From positions 4,593,994 through 4,657,993 of the forward strand of contig NW_004454166.1 in NCBI RefSeq assembly GCF_000283155.1: a stretch of 64,000 nucleotides of DNA, read 5' to 3'. This document shows, piece by piece, positions 53,030-64,000 of the stretch. Within the stretch, counting starts at the first letter, position 1, and the number at the start of each line of letters is the position of its first letter. Below the pieces are notes generated by a model. The model saw nothing but the letters and a program-made list of their open reading frames with translations, was not told the DNA's origin and ran no database searches. Source of the DNA: Ceratotherium simum simum. Lineage: Eukaryota; Chordata; Mammalia; Perissodactyla; Rhinocerotidae. Made by a program: the position numbers and the translations under genes.

Positions 53030-53280
53030 CCTAACTGGCTAGTGACGCCAGTGTACTGGCTGTACTTCCACAGCACTTTAGAAGCCACCCAGCAACCAGT
53101 CACTTTCCCCAAAATATGCCCCACAATTTCTCTGCTTCCATCTCTTTGTCTATGTGGTTTTCTCTACCTGGAGTGTTCTCCTCTCCACTACTGCATAATC
53201 AATCCTTCAAGGACTGATTCCCTCCTCCACAAAGCTTTATCTGGTTCTCCTGGTAGAAAATGACTATCCTTTCTCAAAAG
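53030..53280 (+). mobile_element. L2 fragment, plus orientation
   Basis: TTTCTCTACCTGGAGTGTTC and AATCCTTCAAGGACTGATTC match L2 3' text (the 'tgcctggaatg' and 'ccttcaaggcccag' region). Confidence 0.6.
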
Positions 53281-53759
53281 CCTGACCTACTCCATGGGGA
53301 TCAAAAAAGGGAAAATGTAGGCTAGGGAAATGGGAGTTACTGCGAAATTAAAATTCTCTCTAGATTAGACAACAAGTTGTAACAAGATACAATGAAAAGC
53401 TGATTACATGATAAAAGAAAGTATTTTAGAAATAAACTTTGGAAAGATTTTTTAATAATCACTCTAATGTTAGGCCAAACTTTGTTACAATATTAACATA
53501 TATACAAGCTCTAATACTAGCACACATGCAATGCTTTGGCACTTGCTGCAAAGGCCCAGGGCTATTCCTCTTTCAAAAAAACACTAAGTGAACAAGACAA
53601 TAACCTAACAGGATCTTTTTCAGAAGTTATGAACTCACAGCAATAATAACACATACTGGAAGTGAATTATTAAAGCTTCTCTGTTCATAATTTTTTAAAT
53701 AAATAAACAAATTTTCCTAGAACATTAAGACCATTCGAATATACCCTTAATGGGAGCCA
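53281..53759. other. Intron 1 of ERP44, unassigned
   Basis: AT-rich, nothing recognised. Confidence 0.5.
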
Positions 53760-54020
53760 CTAGGACACTCCCTGAACTGAGTACCTCCCTTCAATCCAAC
53801 CTGCCCACAGAGGCCAGACTAATCTTTTCAAATGCTGCTTTGCATATATCAATTCCCCTGCCCAAAAAAACCTCCAAAGATTTTTCATCGTCTACAGTAT
53901 AAAAGCCTAACTCCATGGCCTGGCATTTAGGATCATTCACAAACTAGTCCACACTTGCTTTCCCAAATCACATCCTACTGCTCCCCATCCCTATCCTATA
54001 CTCCAACTAACGTGAACTAT
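53760..54020 (+). mobile_element. L2, left part (interrupted)
   Basis: CCTCCAAAGATTTTTCATCG and CTCCATGGCCTGGCATTTAG follow the L2 3' region in order, breaking off at the DNA transposon. Confidence 0.7.
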
Positions 54021-54178
54021 AGTTAGAGTAACCACAGATTCGAATTGGCCATATACTCTAGCTCGCTTGAGACAAACCCAGTTTATGCCTGTTGCTCTGG
54101 AATATTAATAGCACCACCTCCTTTCAAAAGAGTCCAGGTTTGGGCAATAAATTATATGGTCAACCTATTTGCAGTAGA
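54021..54178. mobile_element. Short DNA-transposon-like insert with diverged inverted ends
   Basis: Left end AGAGTAACCACAGATTCG and right end AATAAATTATATGGTCAACC recall a mammalian non-autonomous element whose ends read as diverged inverted copies. It sits inside L2 text that resumes further right. Confidence 0.45.
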
Positions 54179-54479
54179 CTCTTGGCAACTGAGAGGAACT
54201 GTAACAAGCTCTTCATAAATCCTAAATTATTAATAAGCACATAATGTCTTTCTATATCATATACAGCAAAATGAAAAATGGAATGAGAGTGAATCTATAC
54301 GAACAAAGATGGACTAAGATATGACTGCTAAACCAATCACTAGCCTCACTCATTGACTTGAAACACTAGGCTCTTAGCAAGGGAACAGAATCAGTAACTC
54401 AGAAGAATTACTACATGACCCTTCAAGGGTCATTCACAAACGGTCCAAATCCTGTAAGCTACAAATCCAAGAATGCAAA
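54179..54479. other. Intron 1 sequence between L2 parts, unassigned
   Basis: Nothing recognised; possibly another insert within the L2. Confidence 0.4.
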
Positions 54480-54850
54480 AGGTCTACAGTAGTTGTAATT
54501 CCTAAGATGTGTCTCTTTATTCTCTTGCCTCCATACTTTGCTCACTCAGTTTCCTCTGCTTGGAGCTGCTAGGAAAGCCTACCTAGTTTTCAGAACCTGA
54601 TTCAAAAGCTATCCTTTCTATGAAGCCTTTCCAGATGGTCCCAGACAACAGTGATTCATTTCTCTCTCCTCTGAACTCCCAGAGCACTTTTGTAGGGTGT
54701 TAACACATTACTTTTAGGTTATTTGTGCTATCTTACTTCCTGTAGGAGACTCTGAGTACCTTGAAAGGAGAGACTGTACCATCACTTACTACAGTACCCT
54801 ATTTGTTTACAATAAGCACTCAACTATGTACTAAGTAAACGAATGGACAG
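54480..54850 (+). mobile_element. L2, right part and 3' end
   Basis: TCTATGAAGCCTTTCCAGAT, CTCTGAACTCCCAGAGCACT and AATAAGCACTCAACTATGTA are consecutive L2 3' blocks. Confidence 0.8.
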
Positions 54851-55515
54851 ACTATGTTAATACACTAACAATTTAGAGGGAGAGTGTTGGAGAGGAGAAA
54901 TGGGGGAAAGAGGTTCAGAAATGGGAACAGCTAACAAACATTTTTAACATGTTTGAGGAAAATAAGGTTATCAAATAGGAATGAAGTCTATATTAATATT
55001 TGTTTTTAATTATGTAACGGTGAAAAGCACACCACTAGGTGATGATTCCTGACTCAGATTTAGAGGGAATCTCAGAAGTGATCTTCGCACCCACTGCAGA
55101 AACCCCTCTACCTCACCGCCTAAGAGCTGTCATGAGCCCCTAGCTACACCTTCTTCTCGTTCCCCAAGCTGTTCTCTGACATGACTTCCAGACGCTTCAG
55201 CATACATAACACCCTCATTTAAGGATAGCTATGTTACATTAGTGGATAAAAATCCAATACTTCTTGTATTGTCCTATTTTAAGGTTGTTAAATTAGTCAT
55301 GAAAATAATTTGAGACTTTCAGGACCAGAAGTTAATAAAGTATCAGGCAGAAGCAGTTATTAAATATGATTTCTATTAGCAAGATTTAGAGTCACAAAAG
55401 CATTTGCTGGGCTTTGCTTTAAGTGTTTCATTAGAATATCTCAGCAAATGAGTTTAGAAAACAAACTATTTCCAATGAGTTTGTTTGTTTGTTTTAAAGC
55501 TCAATTCCTTAAAAC
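54851..55515. other. Intron 1 of ERP44, unassigned
   Basis: No gene. 55065-55150 (TTAGAGGGAATCTCAGAAGT) may be an ancient repeat scrap. Confidence 0.4.
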
Positions 55516-55517
55516 CC

Positions 55518-55682
55518 TGCTATTCAAACAGTGGTCCCTGAACCAGCAGCATTGGCATTCCCTGGGAGCTTGTGAGAAATGCAGAATATCAGGCCCCTCC
55601 CCAGACCTACTGAACCAGAATCTCCATATTGGTAAGATCCCCAAGGGATTCCTACGCACATTCAAGTTTAAGAAGCACTGAT
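55518..55682 (+). mobile_element. MER5A-type DNA transposon (hAT-Charlie)
   Basis: ACAGTGGTCCCTGAACCAGC, GGGAGCTTGTGAGAAATGCA and the close TTTAAGAAGCACTG are MER5A blocks. The 77-codon open frame overlapping it is a by-product. Confidence 0.85.
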
Positions 55683-57355
55683 TTAGAGAAGAAAGCTTTT
55701 GACTCTACAAACAAGCATGTAAATTCATTTTAAAGTTTATACGATGTTTTTGGTCCTAAGATATGAACACAAGAACAAGTAAGACTCATTTGTGAGAATT
55801 CTGTTTTGACATGCAAATTACTGCAATTTTAGAAAAATGTGGAATCTGTAATCTTATTAGAAATTTACATAGATGTTAATTTTTAAAAGTACAATGCCTT
55901 CTGCCTGAATAGAAAATTCTGTCTGAAAATTATTAGCATAAAATAGAAGCTTCAACAGAGGATGTTTCCTTCCGTGGCATTACTTTCTCAATTGGCATTA
56001 TACCTGCTAGGCATTCTGCAGTAACAGCTTAGGGTATTTTTGCTAAATCGTTCATTTACCTGCCTTTCTGTTGGGAGATTCTCAAAGCCCTTTACAAACG
56101 ATGTCTCTCCTACAGCAAGAAATAAGCAATGTACCAAGCAACAGTTCCCTTCCACTTCTAATCCAGATTGACAAATCAGCCTCCCACCTGCAGTCCCAAC
56201 ACCAGGGGCCTCAGGCCACTTCTCCTCCCTGGGGCCACTTCTCTCACGTGCAGTTTTGCATTAAGCTGGCAAGCAACGGTAGGTTTGCAGTTGGCTGCAA
56301 GGAGCTAAGAGATATGAAAGGTCCCAGGAGAAAAGAAGCTGAGGCTGACAGGCACTGTACAAGCCAAGCCTTGAAGCTGATATCAGTCAAGGCACATCTC
56401 ACTGTTAGTATTCCCAGAAGCATTGTAATGAACTAGAAGTTCAAAGGGAGGGGAAAAATAGGACCAAGTATAGAATAACACTGGGAAGCTATTTAACCCT
56501 TAAATTGCTCAGTGATACAACATTCCTATAATATCAATGCAACCCATTTTGGACGAGTCAGAACCAATCTGCTTTTATAAAGAAACATTAGAACAATTAC
56601 AACATTCTTCATTAAATAACTCAAAATATGATGGGGCAGACATGTTTGGGAAAAACAAATTCTACGCAAAAAAAATAATTCACATATAGATAATATAATC
56701 CCTAAACTCAAATTCTGCCAGTAAAAACAAACATAGAAAATAAAAAGAAAAAAATGGTTGCACTTCATACTTTTTCTTGCATATTAGTTATTTGATCATG
56801 CACGGATTTCCATTAAAAATTGATGTCATCTGTGTTTTGTTCTTCACTGTATTCTAAAAATGGGATGAACTAATTTACCTAGAATAGACAATGTAATTCT
56901 CTGACCTTCAGAGAAGAATGCTCTTGTTATAAAATGCTTTTCAGAACTGGAAATGAGCTTCTCAATGCATAGAAAGAATTTTTCTCTTAAAATCACTATA
57001 TACTGCTCCCCTAAAACCCAAACTTCTAGCAATGGCAATACTAACAAAGCATGGGAATTGGGAGAAAATTCAAGATGAGAATCGTTTTCTTCTTTTTCTG
57101 TACACACTCTGGAACCCAGAGGGAGTGCGTGGGGGGGGATATGTGAGACAGTGTCCCATTCATCACTGTCTCCCAATTAGTACCTAGCACTGGATCTTGC
57201 AAGTAATAGTCCAGAACAAATACTTGCAAATATACACCAAGAGAAAATTATGACTGCTCTCCTTGTGCTACACTGTAATTCTTGCCCACGATGCCTGATG
57301 AAAGCAAGTTTCCTTGAGAGAGTCTACATACAAGCTGGTACATACATTCTTTTGT
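55683..57355. other. Intron 1 of ERP44, unassigned
   Basis: AT-rich with no named repeat. It includes a 121-codon plus-strand open frame (56071-56436) and a 110-codon minus-strand frame (56844-57176), neither with a recognisable domain. Confidence 0.4.
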
Positions 57356-57359
57356 TAGG

Positions 57360-57450
57360 TCACTCATTCATTCCACAAATTTTTCACTGAGTCATCTATA
57401 ACATGCTAGGCACTGTACTGGGTACTGGGGAAAGAGGTAAGAATAACATT
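57360..57450 (-). mobile_element. L2 3' end, minus orientation
   Basis: CACTCATTCATTCCACAAAT and ACATGCTAGGCACTGTACTG form the reverse L2 terminus. Confidence 0.7.
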
Positions 57451-57504
57451 ATATAGACGTTTATATTACATCTAGCAAGATCATCAATTTCATTTTCATA
57501 TTAA

Positions 57505-57536
57505 GAGAGAGAGAGAGAGAGAAGATTCTCTCTCTC
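57505..57536. repeat. (GA)n tract with an adjoining inverted (CT) arm
   Basis: GA run followed by an 11-bp perfect inverted repeat, GAGAGAGAGAA (57513-57523) and TTCTCTCTCTC (57526-57536), with a 2-nt spacer. Confidence 0.9.
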
Positions 57537-57934
57537 AAGTATTTTCATTTAAGAGTCATCCATAATTCCTGCAAAGTCATTATCTATTCTCACAAGAAGA
57601 TAACTGCTGGGCACTGAACTATGAGAATTACATGGTATGTCATAATCCCTTTTTGCCTAGGCTTTCAAGAAGCTTTGAGCTAATCTTCACGTGGAACAAC
57701 TGCACTGACACTGTTAGTGAACAATCTTAACATCACTATAAGTGGAACAATCAGATATTAATGTTTCTTGATAGGATGCAATAGGAAATAGAAAGCACAA
57801 CTTGTGAAGTATTCTTAACCCCCCAAAACCAGAACCTGACCTTAATCTAATCAAACCCAAGAACTAGTGTATAGGAAACACTGGATATAGAGGAACACGT
57901 AAAATGACATGAGGATGCAAGCAGCCATGTCAAA
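57537..57934. other. Intron 1 of ERP44, unassigned
   Basis: Nothing recognised. Confidence 0.5.
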
Positions 57935-58481
57935 ATATAGGTGTATCCTGACAATGGAATATTATTCAGCGCTAAAGATAAATAGCTATTAAGCCATGAA
58001 AAGATATAGAGGAAACCTAAATATTACTAAGTGAAAGAAACCAATCCAAAAAGGCTACATACTGTTTGTTTCCAACTATATGATATTATACGAGGAATAA
58101 GGTCAGAAAAGTTAAAACTATGGAGACAGTAAAAACAAATCAGCGGCCAGAGTTTAGAGGAGAGAGATGGATGAATCAGTAGAGCACAGAGGATTTTTAG
58201 GGCAGTGAAACTACTTTGTATGCCTCTACAATGGTAGATACATATCATTATACATTTGTCCAAACCCATAGAATGTACAACACCAAGAGTGATTCCTGAT
58301 GTAAACTATGGACTCTGTGTCATAATGATGTGTCACTGCAGGTTCATCAACTGTAACAAATATACCACTCAGGTGGGGGATGTTGATAACGGGGGAAGGC
58401 TACCTATGCAAGTGGTGGGGCTCAGGAAGCAAATGTAACTTCTGCTCAATACTGCTATGAAACTAAAATTGCTCTAAAAAA
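57935..58481 (+). mobile_element. L1 3' end, plus orientation
   Basis: CAATGGAATATTATTCAGCG, CTATATGATATTATACGAGG and the terminal GAAACTAAAATTGCTCTAAA identify an L1M-type 3' end. Confidence 0.8.
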
Positions 58482-58494
58482 CAAAGTCTATTTT

Positions 58495-58745
58495 TTTTTT
58501 TTTTTTTTTTTGGTGAGGAAGATCAGCCCTGAGCTAACATCCAATGCCAATCTTCCTCTTTTTGCCAAGGAAGATTGGCCCTGGGCTAACATCTGTGCCC
58601 ATCTTCCTCTACTTTATACGGGACACCGCCACAGCATGGCTTGAAAAGTGGTACGTCAGTGTGCACGCAGTATTCGAACCTGCGAACCTTTGCGCCGCCG
58701 AAGCGGAGCGTGCGCAGTTAACCGCTACACCACCGGGCCAGCCCG
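58495..58745 (-). mobile_element. ERE SINE (two type B units), with target-site duplication
   Basis: Poly(T), two tail units and the head in reverse ending CCGGGCCAGCCCG. Perfect duplication CAAAGTCTATTTT at 58482-58494 and 58746-58758; inserted at an L1 tail. Confidence 0.95.
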
Positions 58746-58982
58746 CAAAGTCTATTTTAAAAAAGTAATTATTCCTTATTCCACTACCAGTGCAAATAAA
58801 ATAAAATAAAGTTATTTTCCTAAATACCTTTAATGCAACAAAAGTATTTAATTCACTACTTTTATTATTTTCTAGTCTAAGGAATAACTTTGAGATATAC
58901 ACATATACACACAAATAGCTTATGTCTTTCTGCCTACAGATCTATGTAAATATAGATTTGGAGTCAAAAAGGACAATAGAGG

Positions 58983-59185
58983 GCCGGCTCTGTGGCTTAG
59001 CGGTTAAGTGCGCGCGCTCTGATGCTGGCGGCCTGGGTTCGGATCCCGGGCGCGCCCCAAGGCACCACTTCTCCGTCCAGTGCGAGGCCGAGTCCCATGT
59101 ACAGCAACTAGAAGGATGTGAACCTATGACATACAACTATCTGCTGGGGCTTTGGGGGGGAAAAAATGAATAAATAAAAATCTTT
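58983..59185 (+). mobile_element. ERE SINE (type A tail), with 17-bp target-site duplication
   Basis: Head, CAGCAACTAGAAGG tail and A-rich end. Perfect duplication AAAAAGGACAATAGAGG at 58966-58982 and 59186-59202, reaching to 1 bp from an LTR. Confidence 0.97.
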
Positions 59186-59203
59186 AAAAAGGACAATAGA
59201 GGC

Positions 59204-59636
59204 TGTAGTGGACTGAACAGAGTCCCCCCAAAATTCATGCAGAACTTCAGAGTGTGAACTTATTTGGAAATAGGGTTCTTGCAGATGTAATCAGTTAATG
59301 ATCTCAAGAGGAGATCATCCTGGATTTACAGTGGGCCCTAAATCCAACAACTGGTGTCCTTACAAGAAGAGAAGACACAGAGACACACAGAGGAGAAGAT
59401 GACATAAAGATGGAGGTAGAGATTGGAGTGATGCATCTATAAGCCAAGGAACACCAGGAGCCACTAGACACTGGAAGAGGCAAAGAAGGATTCTCCCCTA
59501 GAGCTTTCAGAGGGACAGTGGCCCTGCCAGCACCTTGATTTCAAACTTCTGGTTTCCAGAACTGTGAGCGAATGAATTTGTTTTAAGCCATCAAGTTTGT
59601 GTTAATTTGTTGCGGCAACCCTAGGAAACTAACACA
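59204..59636 (+). mobile_element. Solo LTR (MaLR/ERVL-like), 433 bp, with 5-bp duplication
   Basis: Begins TGTAGTGGACTGAACAGAG and ends CTAGGAAACTAACACA, with TTATTTGGAAATAGGGTTCT inside, a text common to an ancient mammalian LTR family. The exact duplication GAGGC flanks it at 59199-59203 and 59637-59641. No internal retroviral genes remain. Confidence 0.88.
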
Positions 59637-59859
59637 GAGGCAAAATCACATTAGTTCACATTTAAGAACTACATGCATACACCTGAAAAGTCATGACCAT
59701 TTGTATGTGTATTTGGCAAAGCAAATATACCACTGGCAAGAAGTCCTGATTATTATAGCCCTTTTGTGTGATAAGGACCTTGCATCTGAAAAACCAAGAC
59801 TGTTATAAAATAATGAAAAAGTTATTTCCCTGTGGGAACGCCTTTCTCCTTGCTTTAAT

Positions 59860-59992
59860 TTATTTTACTTTTGCCAAGGAGATGTAGATTTTATACTGTT
59901 TTATTCATTTGTTTCCTTAATACCTAGTATGGCACTTGACATACAGTAGAGACTCCACAACGTTTGCTAAATAAACAAATGGATTGAACCAA
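59860..59992 (+). mobile_element. L2 3' end fragment
   Basis: AATACCTAGTATGGCACTTG and TTGCTAAATAAACAAATGG are an L2 3' end. Confidence 0.6.
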
Positions 59993-60220
59993 ATAACTTC
60001 AAAGTTCTGCCATTTTTAGACAATCTACAATTCTGTGAGACCACAAAAGAAGTCCATCTACTTAAAGGTGGGAGAGGCCATGAATGACATTTATTTTGCA
60101 GTTAGAATAGAAGGCATTTTCTGAAATCTTTGCTTGGGGACTAGAACTCAAATTATGACAGTGAAAGAATCACTTTTAAATACAAAAACCATATAATTCA
60201 TCATACAGCAAGAATTCTAG

Positions 60221-60474
60221 GGGTCAGCCCCATGGTGTAGTGATTAAGTTCGGCACGTTCCGCTTTGGTGGCCCGGGTTCATTGGTTTGCTTCCCGGGCA
60301 CGGACCCACACTACTCGTCAGCCACGCTGTGGCAGCAACCCACATATAAAGTACAGGAAGACTGGCACAGATGTTAGCTCAGGGCTAATCTTCTTCAAGC
60401 AAAAAAAAAAAAAACCGAGGAAGACTGGCAACAGATGTTAGCTCAGGGCTAATCTTCCTCAGGGAAAAAAAAAG
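60221..60474 (+). mobile_element. ERE SINE (two type B units), with target-site duplication
   Basis: Diverged head GGTCAGCCCCATGGTGTAGT and two tail units separated by an A-run. Flanked by GAATTCTAG at 60212-60220 and 60475-60483. Confidence 0.92.
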
Positions 60475-60483
60475 GAATTCTAG

Positions 60484-61399
60484 AGATCTTACAATTCCAA
60501 AAAGACTTAAGAAAAACACTTAGCCTGCCTTAGGACAAACTAGCAAGTAAAAGACTGAAAAATCAATTCATAATCAAATTAAACGAGTGAATACAAAACA
60601 CACTGTACTCACTATGGGATTTGATTTAAAAAGGAAGAAAGCAAGTCTCAATCAGCTGAAGTTTACGCCCTCTATTGTTGTGGGGATGAGCATAAGTTTT
60701 TTATTTATCAGTAAGTGAAATGAATGGTGTAGTTCCAATGAACATTTTGTTTTTAGTAATTCAAAACAAAGTTTTCAGATAAAAAGTCTGTGTAGGCTGG
60801 ACAGTCTTCTAAAAGGAACTTTCTCAGTAGTCAAATAAATGATCAAATGTGAAGGCCACAAAAATATGTTTTATAATTTCAAATTTTGTTTTCAACATCA
60901 TGAGATGTAAAGAGAGCATTGAAAAATTGGACCATAAAAGATTACTCAGCTACAAATTATCAGTATTACTGTTTTACTTCTTATCATTACCCTAGTCAAT
61001 CCCTCAATTCCCATCAGCCTCTCTGGTCTCTACTTTATTAAGTCAAAATAGTAGTTATTTAGAATTACAGAGTTGAAGGGGGCCCTAGTTTATCTAACTG
61101 TATAATAACACCCTCCCCTCCCACCTCATACAGGACTCTCCTTGACAGCATCCCTGGCAGAATGGCCAGTTCCCCTCCAATTGAACACTTGCTATGATAA
61201 AGAGCTTACAGGACAAATAATGCACTGTGAACGAGCACCACCAGAAAGTTTTACATCACCAGGCTGAACATCTGCTCACCTCTCCCTTCTACACGTTCAT
61301 CACAATTCTATCACGTACAGCTCACCAAGAACATATCCAGCTACTCTTCTACAAACTCCTGGCAGTCCTCGGATGAGAACCTATGAGGACGGAGGCACT
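60484..61399. other. Intron 1 of ERP44, mostly unassigned
   Basis: A possible ancient repeat scrap lies at 61060-61200 (ATTACAGAGTTGAAGGGGGC). No gene. Confidence 0.45.
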
Positions 61400-62170
61400 G
61401 AACCAGGTAAGGCCTGCAGGGAATTAACAAGCACATTCCGTCCTCTAAGAGCTTCATGACCATGCATGAAAAGTTAGCACACAAGATACACGATGCAAGT
61501 GCTGTAAGGCTTACAGAAAGTATACTAGGAAAATTGAGAGAGAGGGCAGAAAAGAGGCAGAGAGCACTGTTTGGGTTAAATGAGCAGAATAGTTTCTACA
61601 GATGAAGTGAGTGAGTAGCAAAGCCTGGCTATGCAAGTTCATGTAGTGCAGTACTGGAAGATAAAGTTGCAAGGTTAGGGCCGGCCCCGTGGCTTGGTGG
61701 TTAAGTGAGCGTGCTCCACTGCTGGCGACCCGGGTTCGGATCCCGGGCTCGCACCGACGCGCTGCTTCTCCGGCCATGCTGAGGCCGCGTCCCACACACA
61801 GCAACTAGAAGGATGTGCAGCTATGACACACAACTATCTACTGAGGCTTTGGGGGGAGAAAATAAATAAATAAAATCTTTAAAAAAAAAAAAAAAAGTTG
61901 CAAGGTTAGGTTGGGGCCAGATTGTTAAGAAAAAAAACAAGGTGTTAGGAGAGTGAGTATAATACCCCTGAAAGCCAAACAGAGGGACTGATATTTGCTG
62001 TAGCAGAAAAGCAGCAGCCAGGGCGACTTCTCAGTGGGGGAGGAACACAACGTTTTCAAGACTTCCAGAAGATGAATGGTCCATACGTTACGATAGGGAC
62101 TGGGGAGAGGTAAGACTATACAGCTATCAGAGTGAAACAGTAATAAGGGAAGAAAAACAAGGTCCTGGAA
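61400..62170 (-). mobile_element. Possible L2 relic, minus orientation, split by an ERE
   Basis: Purine-rich text with reverse-oriented L2 flavour on both sides of the ERE at 61679 (AGGTTGGGGCCAGATTGTTA after it). Diverged. Confidence 0.35.
61679..61893 (+). mobile_element. ERE SINE (type A tail), with target-site duplication
   Basis: Head, type A tail and poly(A). Perfect duplication AAAGTTGCAAGGTTAG at 61663-61678 and 61894-61909. Confidence 0.96.
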
Positions 62171-64000
62171 TGGGTGGGGGATATTTGGGGAAACTTTCAA
62201 AAGAAAGACAAATAGGTCATGATGACAAACTAAAGGGCTGAAAGGTGACTGGTGGAACTGAAAGGGGAGTAAGAGTATTTTAGAGAAAGACTTTCTGTGC
62301 AGTCATCGCTCTATTTCAGTTTCACTAGCTATATGCCACGCCCAGTCAATGAGAAAACAGCTGACAGAAGAGGAGGTGCCTTCTACCAACTAGCAGGAAG
62401 ACTTTGGAAATTGTATTTGACTACTTTTCATACCCAGGACTAAAGCACCAAGAAAGTAACTGAGCCCAAGGCACTAACCAAAGCACTAACAGACTCCCAA
62501 GCTACTCCCACCTTTAGAGGGGCAATAGTTAAAGCTGTGAGTTCAAATGACTGGATGAGCAGACGTGACGGGAAAGCAGAAAAGCAGCTCTTAGATAGCT
62601 CATCAGAAAATATTCACGTTTACCTCCTTATTCTCTTCTGTCACTTAAATGTACGCCTTTTCCCTTACCCCAAACAGTGGGGGGGGGGGGGACAGAGAGA
62701 GGAACAGAAAGAGAAACAGAGAGAACAAACCAGTGAAGCATAAAAGAAGCAGGAAGAACAGTTATTTCAAGAAGAAATGGGGTCGTTAACAGCACGAAAT
62801 GCCATAAGGATTATGAGCCGAAGACTTCCCAAAGGCTAGTATAATTCACAATTAAGAGGCTACTGGGACCTAGGGAACACAGCCCAGTCATCATTTTTAA
62901 AAAGTTAAATCACGTTTGGTAGCTATCAGTAAGGCTGACACCAGCTCCTCTATTTACAAACTCTCAATCAACAAACTTAAGTTTTCATGGATGCAAATCA
63001 ATCAAAACCACATAGACTTTGCCCACCACCAAGAGATGAAATTAGCCATCCCTTGTATGATGTGTCACTCTCGACTTACGAACTAGGGCATTAACAAATA
63101 TCAGTTCAGAACCTAAACATAAAGAGACATGCTTCTTTATATTTTTTAATGCTTTCCAGCAAAAAAAAAAAAAAAAGGTTAAACTCACACACACATTTTG
63201 CTTGTGAACAATATTGGCTTTAATTATCTAAAAAACTTACTGATATGAATTACTCCAGTCATGACAATGGGTTAATAAACTTTGATAATAATACAAGTGT
63301 CCTGTATTTCTCTTAGAAGAAAATGTGTCCTGAAGACACCTTTGCTCCTTCCTTAAACTAAAAACCATTTAAACAACCTAAAGAAAAGTATATTTTAAGC
63401 CATTAGGAAAAAATCTTCTATCCCATCTTTACAATATTCAGGAATATTTATTAACTTAGTACTTCAAAGTAATATTCCAAATAAGTGATAGACTCTTGGA
63501 AAATCACCTCATGTGGAAATACAGACAAGCTCTCTGCTAATTGCCTCAAATATCACAATCCATCTTGCATTAGAAGTAACAGCTAAAGATGCTGGAGAAG
63601 TTAGCATTACTGTACAAACCAGTATTCCCCAAATCAAGGAAGCTCCGAAAGACTTTCATTAAGGCCTCAAACACAAGAGCCCTATGTACAATTAACTACT
63701 TCAGTCATGTCTAGCCAGGTGGTTTCTCTTGCCTCATGGGTCAAAGGAGAAAGAAGACTAAAAATCGAATTCTTTTCCTACAGAATATTGGATACTTCTG
63801 AGAATTAAAAGCTATTTCCTGAAGGCTCATCTTATTATATACCTTTAACCACTCTTTTGGTCAAGATAATAATCAGCGTATATCAAGCAGGTCTTTATAA
63901 ATTAAGTGTTGCGGACCGGAAAACACAATTTACCCCCTTATCCTCACCAAGTATCCATCTTCCCAATGGGAGGGATTTGCAGATGTATAAATGAGATGAG
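62171..64000. other. Intron 1 of ERP44 to the window edge, unassigned
   Basis: Contains a G13 run at 62679-62691 and an A-run near 63160. No named repeat, CpG island or exon; the ERP44 first exon is expected further right. Confidence 0.45.

Noticed and set aside
56071..56436. 121-codon plus-strand open frame as a gene
   Set aside because: No domain or similarity recognised, no supporting context, lies in intron 1.
2320..61893. The regularly recurring GAGGAAGAT...ATCTTCCTC units as a CRISPR-like array
   Set aside because: They are scattered SINE tails with target-site duplications in a mammalian intron, not a repeat-spacer array.
49967..64000. ERP44 exon 1 or a promoter CpG island
   Set aside because: No GC-rich island and no start codon followed by a matching signal-peptide segment with a phase-0 donor was found, so exon 1 should lie beyond the right edge.

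Overview
This is intronic and exonic DNA from a mammal, most likely a horse or other perissodactyl. The host is inferred from about 20 tRNA-derived SINEs of the equine repetitive element (ERE) type, with A-box and B-box promoter sequences, mixed with older MIR, L2, L1, MER5-type and LTR repeats. Nothing bacterial or phage-like is present. There are no CRISPR arrays, and I see no CpG island.

The only gene I can support is ERP44 (endoplasmic reticulum protein 44, also TXNDC4), a thioredoxin-fold chaperone of the early secretory pathway, on the minus strand. Nine consecutive coding exons (exons 2-10 by comparison with the 12-exon human gene) were located base by base with AG acceptors, GT donors and compatible phases. 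In gene order they are 49894-49966, 48141-48180, 43906-44021, 20375-20559, 18988-19103, 16258-16315, 14613-14729, 10768-10879 and 9658-9799. Together they give 959 nt of open frame covering residues 20 to 339 of about 406. The start codon and most of the signal peptide (exon 1) should lie beyond the right edge. The C-terminal tail with the RDEL signal (exons 11-12) should lie beyond the left edge. The frame is open through every exon.

Layout. 1-9657: intron 10, with L1 fragments in both orientations, MIRs, three EREs and a 1.4 kb L2 relic. 9658-20559: exons 10 to 5, a compact half of the gene with introns of 1-4 kb. 20560-43905: the 23.3 kb intron 4, the main landing zone for mobile DNA, with piled-up L1 3' ends, a 2.5 kb L1 copy at 33.4-35.9 kb, most of the EREs and two tandem EREs. 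43906-49966: exons 4 to 2. 49967-64000: part of intron 1, with two LTR elements, L2/MER5-type relics and further EREs.

Most short open frames in the window are chance frames in introns or repeat relics. I found no evidence for a new biological system. The points worth a second look are the architecture and orientation of the SINEs, nested insertions with clear target-site duplications, and a few residue changes in ERP44.
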